A stretch of DNA of 64,000 nt from Lichenibacterium minor (GTDB lineage Bacteria; Pseudomonadota; Alphaproteobacteria; Rhizobiales; Beijerinckiaceae). The stretch spans positions 1-64,000 of the forward strand of contig NZ_QYBB01000023.1 of the NCBI RefSeq assembly GCF_004137685.1. Direction: 5' to 3'. A program made the translations under genes and the position numbers. This document shows, piece by piece, positions 8,665 through 16,110 of this stretch (position 1 is its first letter; the number at the start of each line of letters is the position of its first letter). A model generated the notes under the pieces. That model was not told the origin of the DNA. It searched no databases and worked only from the letters and a program-made list of their open reading frames with translations.

Positions 8665-9488
8665 GGCTTGGCGAAGGGCGGGTGGTGGAGGCCGGCGGGC
8701 GACAGGGTGAAAATCTCGCAGCCCGCGTCGGTGACCCCCACCGTGTGCTCGAACTGCGCCGACAGCGAGCGGTCACGCGTGACCGCCGTCCACCCGTCGC
8801 CGAGCACCTTCACGTGGGGGCGGCCGAGGTTCACCATCGGCTCGACGGTGAAGAACATGCCGGGCTTCAGCACCACGCCTTCGCCCCTGCGCCCGTAATG
8901 CAGGATGTTCGGCTCGTCGTGGAACAGGCGGCCGATGCCGTGCCCGCAGAACTCGCGCACGATGGTGCAGCGCTCGCCCTCCGCGTAGTCCTGAATGGCG
9001 GCGCCGATGTCGCCCGTGGTGGCGCCCGGCTTGACGGCCGCGACGCCGATCATCAGCGCCGCGTAGGTGACCTCGATCAGCCGCGCGGCGCGGCGCGGGA
9101 TCTCGCCGACCGCGTACATGCGCGACGAATCGCCGTGCCAGCCGTCCAGGATCAGCGTCGCGTCGATGTTGACGATGTCGCCTTCCCGCAGGGGCTTGTC
9201 GTCCGGGATGCCGTGGCACACGACATGGTTGATCGACGTGCAGATCGACTTGGTGAAGCCGCGATAGTCGAGCGTCGCCGGAAAAGCGCCGTTCGCCACT
9301 GCGAAGTCGAACATCAACCGGTCCAGCGTGTTCGTGGTCACGCCAGGCCGGACATGCTCGGTCAGCATGTCGAGCGACTCCGCCGCCAGCCGCCCGGCCC
9401 GCCGCATGCCGGCGAAAGCGGCCGCGTCGTGGATCTTGATCTGGCCGTTCTTCCGGCCCGGCGATGTCGATGCTTCGACGAAGGTCAT
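8661..9488 (-). CDS. map: Methionine aminopeptidase, type I
   Basis: The enzyme removes the initiator methionine. In the 275-residue form starting at MTFVEAS, the pita-bread fold residues are all present: His92, the metal ligands Asp109, Asp120, His183, Glu216 and Glu247, and the motif CGHGIGRLFHDEP. The frame stays open about 55 codons upstream, but that extension is basic and unlike the family, so 9488 is preferred. It is the first gene of a two-gene unit with the radC-like gene and is divergent from the FkbM gene. Confidence 0.94.
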   Translation of the reverse strand: MTFVEASTSPGRKNGQIKIHDAAAFAGMRRAGRLAAESLDMLTEHVRPGVTTNTLDRLMFDFAVANGAFPATLDYRGFTKSICTSINHVVCHGIPDDKPLREGDIVNIDATLILDGWHGDSSRMYAVGEIPRRAARLIEVTYAALMIGVAAVKPGATTGDIGAAIQDYAEGERCTIVREFCGHGIGRLFHDEPNILHYGRRGEGVVLKPGMFFTVEPMVNLGRPHVKVLGDGWTAVTRDRSLSAQFEHTVGVTDAGCEIFTLSPAGLHHPPFAKP

Positions 9489-9633
9489 GGATGCCCGAAC
9501 GCGTGTGATGGTTGGCCCGACGCCCCAGGTGGGGCCGTCCGGGACGATAAACAATCGGCCGCTTCGGTTCAAACGGCGAACCGAGCGGCGGGCCGCCCTT
9601 GCCAAGCCGGACCGCTTGCTGGACAGAGGGGCC

Positions 9634-10500
9634 ATGACGTTTCGCGCCAGCAACGACCTTTCCGCCTACGGCCGGCACGCGCCCCGCGGCTGGCTCGCCG
9701 GCCTGGTCGGCGTGGCCCGGCGCTGCGGCACGGACTGGTCCGGCCGGCGCCTCGCCTTCGCGCTCCGGGCGGTCGGGGTTCGCGCCCTCGCCGGCCGTCC
9801 GCTCGACGTCGAGTCGCTCGGGCTCCGCATGCGGCTCTACCCCGGCAACAACGTCGCCGAAAAGAACCTGCTGTTCACCCCCCAGTATTTCGATCCCGAG
9901 GAGCGCCGCTTCCTCGCCGACCGGCTGGGGACCGACTTCGTCTTCGTCGACGTGGGCGCCAACGTCGGCGGCTACGCGCTCTTCGCCGCCACCCTCGGCG
10001 GCCCCCGGGCCCGGATCCTGGCCGTCGAGCCCCAGGCGGACATCTTCGAGCGGCTGTCCTTCAACATCCGGCAGAACAGCCTCACCACCGTGAAGGCGCT
10101 GGAACTCGCGGTCGCCGACCGAGACGGCGAGATCACGCTCTTCGTCGACGCGAAGAACAAGGGTGAAACCTCCATGCGCCTCGTCGGCACGCACGGCCCC
10201 GGCACCTCCGTCAGGGTGCCCGCCAAGGCGCTTCGCACGCTCGTCGAGGAGGAGGGCTTCCCTCGGCTCGACTGCGTGAAGCTCGACGTCGAGGGGGCCG
10301 AGGACCTGATCCTGGAAGCCTTCTTCCGCGACGCGCCCCCGGCGCTGTGGCCGCGGCTGCTCGTCGTCGAGGACGCGCCCGGCCGCTGGGCGATCGACCT
10401 GCCGGCGCTCATCGCGGCCCACGGTTACGCCGTCGCGCTGAAGACGCGCACCAACGTCATCTACGAGCGCGACACCGCCGAAAGCCGAACCCATGACTGA
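9634..10500 (+). CDS. FkbM-family SAM-dependent methyltransferase
   Basis: The 288-residue protein carries the FkbM class I methyltransferase fold: SAM-binding FVDVGANVGGYALFAA at residues 104-119, the acidic strand-2 motif AVEPQ, and LDVEGAEDLILEAF later on. FkbM proteins O-methylate polyketides, glycans or other secondary structures. Nothing adjacent identifies the acceptor here. The ATG at 9634 follows ACAGAGGGG. The last eight bases overlap the cinA-like gene, an unexpected coupling of a modification enzyme to a housekeeping-type gene. Confidence 0.85.
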   Translation: MTFRASNDLSAYGRHAPRGWLAGLVGVARRCGTDWSGRRLAFALRAVGVRALAGRPLDVESLGLRMRLYPGNNVAEKNLLFTPQYFDPEERRFLADRLGTDFVFVDVGANVGGYALFAATLGGPRARILAVEPQADIFERLSFNIRQNSLTTVKALELAVADRDGEITLFVDAKNKGETSMRLVGTHGPGTSVRVPAKALRTLVEEEGFPRLDCVKLDVEGAEDLILEAFFRDAPPALWPRLLVVEDAPGRWAIDLPALIAAHGYAVALKTRTNVIYERDTAESRTHD

Positions 10501-11239
10501 AGCCGTGACGGCCGCCATCCTGGTCATCGGGGACGAGATCCTGTCGGGTCGCACCAAGGACAAGAACATCGGGACCATCGCCGACCACCTGTCGGCCATG
10601 GGCATCGACCTGTCCGAGGTCCGCATCGTGCCGGACGTCGAGGCCGAGATCGTCGCGGCCGTGAATGCGCTGCGCTCCCGCTACACCTACCTGTTCACCA
10701 CCGGCGGCATCGGCCCGACCCACGACGACATCACGGCCGACTGCGTCGCCAAGGCCTTCGGGGTCGGGATCGGCGAGCATCCGGAGGCGATCCGCATGCT
10801 GCTGGAACGGATCAGGCCGGAGGACCTCAATGAGGCCCGGCGCCGCATGGCCCGGATCCCCGACGGGGCGGAGCTGATCCGCAACGACGTGTCCAAGGCG
10901 CCGGGTTTCCGGCTCGGAAACGTGATCGTGATGGCGGGGGTGCCCGCCATCATGCGCAACATGCTCGACAACGTGACGCCGAGCCTGCAAGGCGGCGACC
11001 GCATGGTGGCTGAGGCGGTCGACGCCGAAGGGTTGCCCGAGGGCGCCTATGCGGCCGGCCTCGGCGCGCTCGCCAAGGCGCATCCCGGCGTGTCGATCGG
11101 CTCGTACCCGTCCTTCTCGCCGGACGGCTTCCGCAACCAGATCGTGGTGCGGGGCAAGGACGCCGGGCTCGTCGCGGCCGCGCGATCGGCGGTGGTCGCC
11201 CTTCTGGCGGGCCTGAAGGGCGACGGCGTCCCGGCCTGA
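10493..11239 (+). CDS. CinA/MoaB-like molybdopterin-binding domain protein
   Basis: The 248-residue protein has the MoCF_biosynth fold: AAILVIGDEILSGRTKDKN at the start, then TTGGIGPTHDDITADCVAKAFG. It corresponds to the N-terminal part of CinA (competence/damage-inducible protein A) and lacks the C-terminal nicotinamide-nucleotide amidase domain. Short CinA-like proteins of this kind are common in alphaproteobacteria and uncharacterised. It overlaps the FkbM gene by 8 bp and precedes gpt by 25 bp. Confidence 0.87.
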   Translation: MTEAVTAAILVIGDEILSGRTKDKNIGTIADHLSAMGIDLSEVRIVPDVEAEIVAAVNALRSRYTYLFTTGGIGPTHDDITADCVAKAFGVGIGEHPEAIRMLLERIRPEDLNEARRRMARIPDGAELIRNDVSKAPGFRLGNVIVMAGVPAIMRNMLDNVTPSLQGGDRMVAEAVDAEGLPEGAYAAGLGALAKAHPGVSIGSYPSFSPDGFRNQIVVRGKDAGLVAAARSAVVALLAGLKGDGVPA

Positions 11240-11264
11240 GCCGGGACTGAAGGAGGACGGGGCG

Positions 11265-11765
11265 ATGAGCGACCACGGCGACAAGGCTTTTCCGGTCTCC
11301 TGGGACCAGTTCCACCGGGATTGCCGCGCGCTGGCCTGGCGGCTGTCGGCGGCCGGCCCTTTCGACGCGCTGGTGGCCATCACCCGCGGCGGCCTCGTGC
11401 CGGCCGCCATCGTGGCGCGCGAACTCGGCATCCGCACCATCGAGACGGTATGCATCGCGAGCTATCACGACTACGACACCCAGGGCGGCCTTCGGGTGCT
11501 GAAGGGGGTCTCCGATGCCGTGCTGAAGCTCGGGCGGGACGCCAAGGTGCTGGTGATCGACGACCTCGTCGACACCGGCCAGACCGCCCGGGAAGTGCGC
11601 GACATGCTGCCCCACGCCCATTTCGCCACGATCTACGCCAAGCCCCTCGGCCGGCCCCTGGTCGATACCTTCGTGACCGAGGTCAGCCAGGACACCTGGA
11701 TCTACTTCCCCTGGGACATGGGCCTGACCTTCCAGGAGCCGCTGGCCAAGGGGCAGCCCGGATAG
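11265..11765 (+). CDS. gpt: Xanthine (guanine) phosphoribosyltransferase
   Basis: The 166-residue type I phosphoribosyltransferase is the size of Gpt. The PRPP-binding signature VLVIDDLVDTGQTA is at residues 95-108, ITRGGLVPAAIVARELG forms the PPi loop region, and the C terminus carries the purine-site segment TWIYFPWDMG. It salvages xanthine and guanine to nucleotides. A good Shine-Dalgarno (AAGGAGGA) precedes the ATG. It is the last gene of the fkbM-cinA-gpt run. Confidence 0.93.
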   Translation: MSDHGDKAFPVSWDQFHRDCRALAWRLSAAGPFDALVAITRGGLVPAAIVARELGIRTIETVCIASYHDYDTQGGLRVLKGVSDAVLKLGRDAKVLVIDDLVDTGQTAREVRDMLPHAHFATIYAKPLGRPLVDTFVTEVSQDTWIYFPWDMGLTFQEPLAKGQPG

Positions 11766-12180
11766 CCCTCGCCCGTGGCTCGCGGGCGCGTGGTCCTAGG
11801 CCGGCGTCCTGCCGCAGCGGCGGTCCGCGCAGGGCGCCGGGCCGGGATATGGAAGCGTACCTCCCGCGAAGGATTGCCCTCCGGACCGGATCTCATGCGT
11901 GTTCATGGCTCGACCGGCTCGCCGAATGCGGTCGCGATCTGCCGCAGGCGCCCCGTTCGAGGGCCAGCCGGGCCGCCCCGGTCACGAAAACGACATTGCC
12001 GACGTCGTGGTGCACTCCGTCGTGGAGCCAGGATGGGCACCTATGTATTGAGTAATGGTGCGTTCGTGATCTGACGAACGGCGCCGAGGACCCAGGGTCC
12101 GATCCAGGCGATGTCAACCGCAGACAATATCTAGGCCCGACGGCTCTGGCCCGGGTGAGCGAGCATCAGGCGAGAGTGCG
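11766..12180 (+). other. Intergenic stretch, about 415 bp, no gene seen
   Basis: No convincing coding region was found on either strand. Base composition looks less GC-rich than the neighbours. A small inverted repeat (CGCCCG / CGGGCG, 11770-11788) lies just after gpt and could be a weak terminator. The frames present are short and lack family-like sequence or ribosome sites. Confidence 0.5.
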
Positions 12181-12384
12181 ATGAACCAGATGAGAGGCCT
12201 TGACGTCACCTTCGCCGTCCACCCGAGGCCGGCGCCTCACGATTCCAAGGACAATACGGATCCGGTTCCTGTGCCGACCCAGCCGAGTTCGGTGGCGTCG
12301 CTCGCCGAAGACGCGGTTCCCGAACGAGACACGTTCATCGGCGACCTGATCTTCCTGGCTCGCTTCGCATTCGGGCGATATTGA
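12181..12384 (+). CDS. Possible small hypothetical protein (67 residues)
   Basis: An ATG at 12181 behind GCGAGAG opens a 67-codon frame with a Pro/Asp/Val-rich middle (PRPAPHDSKDNTDPVPVPTQP) and a hydrophobic, aromatic end (LIFLARFAFGRY). I recognise no family. It lies in a gene-poor, lower-GC stretch and could be spurious. In its favour, it starts with a plausible ribosome site and nothing else explains the region. Confidence 0.3.
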   Translation: MNQMRGLDVTFAVHPRPAPHDSKDNTDPVPVPTQPSSVASLAEDAVPERDTFIGDLIFLARFAFGRY

Positions 12385-12627
12385 TCGATCCCTCAAAGGA
12401 AGACGCGCCTCGGAGCAACGGGCGCTCGCTTCGCGAACTTCGTCATATACACCGTCTACGGAGGACGTCGGCCGGTTCGCGACGGTTCATTCCGGACGAG
12501 AAACGGATCAGACGACCGACTCGCCGGCGCCCACAGGTCAGGATATCGGACGAGGCCCCCCTCGACCGCGCGTGCCGGCGTCCCCAACCTCATGAGCCCG
12601 GGCCGGTGCCTCCGGTCGCCGGCGACC

Positions 12628-13923
12628 TCATCCGCCGCGCCTCGGCTTGATGTCGAAGGTCCAATGCAGGCCGGCCGGCCAGACGGTCACCCGACACCAG
12701 CCGGTCCCGCAGGCGTCAACCTGGGACGCTACGGACGGCCCTTCCACATTCTGCTTCGGCCATTGAGCGAGCACAGCGGTGCTGATGCCGTTCAGCAGGG
12801 CGAAGCCGACCAGCGCCGTTCCCATGATCCTGGCTGTGGCCGTCACGCCATCGATACAGGCAGCCATGAGCACCAGCATGGAGCTCGCGCCAACGAAGAA
12901 ATAGCGGCTGCCGGCCCATCCGGAGAGCATGTCATCGGCTGTCGCCAAGGCTCCGAACTCGTTCACGAGCGGGATCAGGAGGGCGCCGACTTGCAGCAGC
13001 CCCGCGGTGAACAAGCCTAACCTGCGTGAGGCCAGGACGGTGACGGCCACCATGCCCGCAACGCCCAGCGCTGCCACCTGTAATCCCGTCGCGTGGCCCA
13101 GGCCATCGTAGGCCCCCACCGTCCGCCCGAGCACGTCCAACACATGTGCGGGCAGGACTTGGGCGTAGAAGACCTGAAGCACCTCGGGCAGGAGCATGTG
13201 CGGAGACAGAGATAGCGCCCTGTGCAGTTCCGCCCGGTGCGCCAGAACGACCCCCGCTTGCACGGCGGTCGCGATGCCCAGCACCGACGTCATCGCCCAG
13301 CGGAAGGTGCTGCGGCGCCACGCGGCCCCGGCCAAAAAAAGCGGAAGCAGGATGCAAGACGGCGTTCCGGTGAGACCGCAAGCCAGCAGCACGGCGTAAT
13401 GCACGGCCGCCCGCGGGCTCCATGCCGGGACGTCGTCCGAGACTGCCAAGAGCAGCGTCAGGACGGATGCCACCCACTGAACGTTCGTGGCGCTCAGGAA
13501 AACCTCGTAGCCTCCCGGCTGAAGAGCGAACAGAGCAGCGGCTGCGGAGGCGGCCCATGTGGAGCAGCCTCGGGCAAGCAAGAGCCTCGCGATCATCCAG
13601 CAGCACGCCATCGCCACCGCGAGGCTCAGGTAGGTGGTGACATGGGCTGCATACCGTGGCGGAAACTGAAGCGCCGCTTCAACCAGCCCGTCGGTGAGGA
13701 GCTGGTAATTGCCGTTGAAAACTCGGACGAGGCCTTTGAGCGGCGCCACATTCTGCAGCTCGCTGTAGTACAGAGCGCCCTCCTCGGCCCAGAACCGAGG
13801 GGCCGTGAGCAGGCCGGGAGATCGCCAAGCGAGGCAGCAGACGAAGATACCGGTAGCCAGCAGCGGAGTACTCGCGAAACCCCGCACGATGCCGACGGTC
13901 CGCGGCGCTTCGATTGCGCTCAA
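12628..13923 (-). CDS. Polytopic membrane protein, possibly GT-C-like glycosyltransferase
   Basis: The 431-residue protein has roughly ten hydrophobic spans. After the first span it carries RFWAEEGALYYSEL, an acidic first periplasmic loop of the sort seen in GT-C membrane glycosyltransferases, then long Leu/Ala/Val-rich helices and a short C-terminal periplasmic-looking tail with two Cys (DACGTGWC). No specific family could be assigned. It stands alone in a lower-GC region beside tRNA-Leu, consistent with acquired DNA. Function is not established. Confidence 0.65.
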   Translation of the reverse strand: MSAIEAPRTVGIVRGFASTPLLATGIFVCCLAWRSPGLLTAPRFWAEEGALYYSELQNVAPLKGLVRVFNGNYQLLTDGLVEAALQFPPRYAAHVTTYLSLAVAMACCWMIARLLLARGCSTWAASAAAALFALQPGGYEVFLSATNVQWVASVLTLLLAVSDDVPAWSPRAAVHYAVLLACGLTGTPSCILLPLFLAGAAWRRSTFRWAMTSVLGIATAVQAGVVLAHRAELHRALSLSPHMLLPEVLQVFYAQVLPAHVLDVLGRTVGAYDGLGHATGLQVAALGVAGMVAVTVLASRRLGLFTAGLLQVGALLIPLVNEFGALATADDMLSGWAGSRYFFVGASSMLVLMAACIDGVTATARIMGTALVGFALLNGISTAVLAQWPKQNVEGPSVASQVDACGTGWCRVTVWPAGLHWTFDIKPRRGG

Positions 13924-14328
13924 GGCGTGTCCTTCGATGTCAATCCATCCCCCGGTCGTTCAATGTCCGACTGATCCCGATTCGAACCGCCCACTCCCGG
14001 TTTCCGGCCGCGAACGGGTATGAATAAAGGCGCGTCCGCGAGCCGCATCGCATCTCGCGCTCGGTTGGTCCAGTGCCGAATCAGCTGCTTCGGGTGAGCG
14101 GCGTCACGAACCAAGCGTTGCCGCTCCCCTCCAATCTTGCCGGTTTTGCATCGATCGACATGGGCCAGGACTGCCCCTAAGCCTCCGGACATCTGACAAG
14201 TGGGCGCCTACGCCCGGCATCGAGGCGTTTGTCTGCCATATTTCGTTTCCGGTCGATCCGCCTGAGTGGTTCGGAAAGCGCAGGTGCAGTCCGGCGCCGC
14301 GACGTGGATTGCGGATCATACGACGCGG
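13924..14328 (+). other. Intergenic stretch, about 405 bp, no gene seen
   Basis: This region lies between the start of the membrane-protein gene and tRNA-Leu(TAA). It looks lower in GC than the surrounding chromosome. Short frames are open on both strands but none shows recognisable sequence or a good ribosome site. No copy of the tRNA 3' end that could serve as an attachment repeat was spotted, and no integrase is present. Confidence 0.45.
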
Positions 14329-14410
14329 TGCGCGCTGGGGGACTCGAACCCCCAAGCCGTGAGGCGGGGGATTTTAAGTCCCCTGCGGCTACCAGTTTCG
14401 CCAAGCGCGC
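14329..14410 (-). tRNA. tRNA-Leu (anticodon TAA)
   Basis: Read on the minus strand the sequence folds as a class II tRNA. The acceptor stem is GCGCGCT / AGCGCGC, the D-arm contains GGCGAAACTGGTAG, and the anticodon stem GGGGA / TCCCC encloses ACTTAAAA-type loop bases with TAA at the anticodon. A long variable arm is followed by the T-arm GGGGGTTCGAGTCCCCC. The discriminator is A, and CCA is not fully encoded (CCG follows). Confidence 0.93.
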
Positions 14411-14760
14411 GACGCGACCGAAGCCGCAGATAGCACGGCGTTGGAAGGGACAGGAAGCGGCTTTCGGCACGCGTGCCCCGACCGCAGGGCTCGAGAGGGC
14501 GGCCGGCCCTGGCGTGTGGCACGGCACCGCCGGCAGGCCGACGAGCGCGGATTCTGCCCGTGCCGCTTCCCGACAACCAGCCCAGCGAAGCTTCCCCGGG
14601 GGTCGCTGACAGCGCTCGCGCCGGACAGGCTCAGAAACCCGAGGACTGACGAGGCCCGCGTGGTGTCGGGCGGCCCGGCGACCGGTGGCTCCGCCCGGCG
14701 TGCCGTGATCTGGCGTCGGTCGACGCGTCCGCCTCCGCGTTTCTACCGCCTCGGCCGTCG
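14411..14760 (+). other. Intergenic stretch, about 350 bp, no gene seen
   Basis: This is upstream of tRNA-Leu(TAA) (minus strand) and downstream of the cytochrome gene that ends at 14761. The tRNA promoter should lie in its left part. No protein family, repeat or clear hairpin was recognised. Confidence 0.4.
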
Positions 14761-15228
14761 TCATCGCCGCGCGGGGCCCTGCGCCCCCAGATAGGCGATG
14801 ACGTCGGCGCGCTCCCCGGCGTCGGGGAGCCCGGGGAAATGCATCGCGGTGCCCGGCGCGAAGGCGGCCGGGTCGGTCAGCCACGCGTCCAGGCGCGCTT
14901 CCGTCCAGGTCCCGCCGCTGTCCCGGAGGGCCTGCGTATAGCCGTAGCGCGGCCTGCGCTCCGCCACGCGGGCGCCGACGACGCCGTACAGGTTCGGGCC
15001 GTCCACGTCGGCGCCTCCGCGCCCGATCGTGTGGCACGCCGAGCAGGCCCGGAAGACCGTCGCGCCGCGTCCGGCATCGGCCGAGCGGCCCGGGTCGGGC
15101 CGGCCGCCGATCTCGGTGGGAGCGCTTCGGGGTGGGGCACGCTCGGGCGCGGGTGCCAGCGTCACAGCCACCGCCACGACCGCCACGGCGGCGGTGCCCA
15201 CGGCGGCCAGGGTCATCGCATGTTTCAT
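14761..15228 (-). CDS. Class I c-type cytochrome, membrane-anchored or secreted
   Basis: The 155-residue protein has an N-terminal hydrophobic segment (MTLAAVGTAAVAVVAVAVTLA) and one heme c domain. The heme motif is CSACH, in FRACSACHTIGRGG, and the axial Met lies in TAMHFPGLPD. It resembles cytochrome c2/c550-type electron carriers. It lies about 0.9 kb from the PQQ dehydrogenase on the opposite strand and is a candidate electron acceptor, though the link is positional only. The start at 15228 lacks a clear ribosome site. The second Met (15215) is an alternative. Confidence 0.8.
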   Translation of the reverse strand: MKHAMTLAAVGTAAVAVVAVAVTLAPAPERAPPRSAPTEIGGRPDPGRSADAGRGATVFRACSACHTIGRGGADVDGPNLYGVVGARVAERRPRYGYTQALRDSGGTWTEARLDAWLTDPAAFAPGTAMHFPGLPDAGERADVIAYLGAQGPARR

Positions 15229-15705
15229 GGGGAGGCGGCGTCCGCGATTGAGCAGGGGATGCTGCCGCGCATCCTGTCGCCGGCGCGGCTCGCCGCGAAG
15301 CGATGGGTGGGCGACGTTCCGGCGCCGCCACCGCTCCCACAGAAGATCCGCATTCCGTTCATCCTCCATGATAGGGGCTGGCCACGGCCCCGAGCGCTCC
15401 CGCATGCCCGTGAGATGTCGCCTCGGGCCACACGGGACCAGCACTCCGCGCCAAAGCGACACGCTGGACACCGGCCGCGACGGTGCCGACCCGTTGCAGG
15501 CGAGTCGCCTGGGTCTTTCTTCGTGCGGGCATCCTGGCCCGTGCCGCGGCCGTGCTTTCGCCAAGCCGCCTGGGGGCCGTCCCTCCGGCGCTTCAGCGTG
15601 CGACGCCAACCCGCGACGATGGATCGAGGCGGAAAAGCGCGCCCCGCGAAGGCCCGGGGGGACCTCGGCGTCGAGAACGGCGTTGAGCGGCCGGGAGAAA
15701 ACATC
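15229..15705 (+). other. Intergenic stretch, about 480 bp, no gene seen
   Basis: This lies between the divergent cytochrome gene and a small secreted protein gene and must hold both promoters. The open frames here are compositional. No family match, tandem repeat or obvious terminator was found. Confidence 0.4.
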
Positions 15706-15960
15706 ATGCGCAATCTCATCGCGGTCGTCCTGACCCTGTCGACACTGTCGGGCGGCGCTCTCGCCCAAGACGCCGCTCCGGCGGAAGCGCACAAGGGCGC
15801 GTTGCCGCAACCGGTCGGGACGACCCAGGTGCAGCAACCGGCCGGCGTCACCAGGACCGGCGACGCCCAGGGCAAGTCGGGCAACACGGCTTCGGGCGTC
15901 AACTGCCAGTCGGCCAGCGCGGAGATGACCAACGGCAAGGTCGAAACCTGCGCCAAGTGA
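15706..15960 (+). CDS. Small secreted hypothetical protein
   Basis: The 84-residue product begins with a clear signal peptide (NLIAVVLTLSTLSGGALA, then QDAAPAE). The mature part is about 63 residues, rich in Gly, Thr, Gln and Ala, with two Cys (NCQSASAEM and the C-terminal ETCAK). GGGAGAAA precedes the ATG at 15706 by a normal distance. I do not recognise a family. It sits 150 bp upstream of the PQQ dehydrogenase on the same strand, so a periplasmic role in that system is possible but unproven. Confidence 0.6.
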   Translation: MRNLIAVVLTLSTLSGGALAQDAAPAEAHKGALPQPVGTTQVQQPAGVTRTGDAQGKSGNTASGVNCQSASAEMTNGKVETCAK

Positions 15961-16110
15961 GACCGCCCTGGAACGATTTCGTGGGCCGTCCCTGGGCCGG
16001 GGCGCGTCGACCCGGACGAAAATAATTGACCCTCGTGCCCCGCCGGTCCAGGGTTCAGACGGACGACCGTCCCGGACAGAGGTGGCGACGCCCCTGTCTG
16101 GAGGGACGTC

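Noticed and set aside
12381..12650. 89-codon open frame after the small hypothetical gene
   Set aside because: The product is Arg/Pro-rich with no recognisable features and runs into the 3' end of the membrane-protein gene. It looks compositional.
13924..14410. Integrated phage or integrative element at tRNA-Leu(TAA)
   Set aside because: No integrase, excisionase, phage gene or duplicated tRNA end was seen. Only the composition shift supports acquisition.
16061..16072. GGACG-AC-CGTCC inverted repeat upstream of the PQQ dehydrogenase
   Set aside because: Five-base arms are expected by chance in sequence of this composition. No matching second copy was seen near other genes of the locus.
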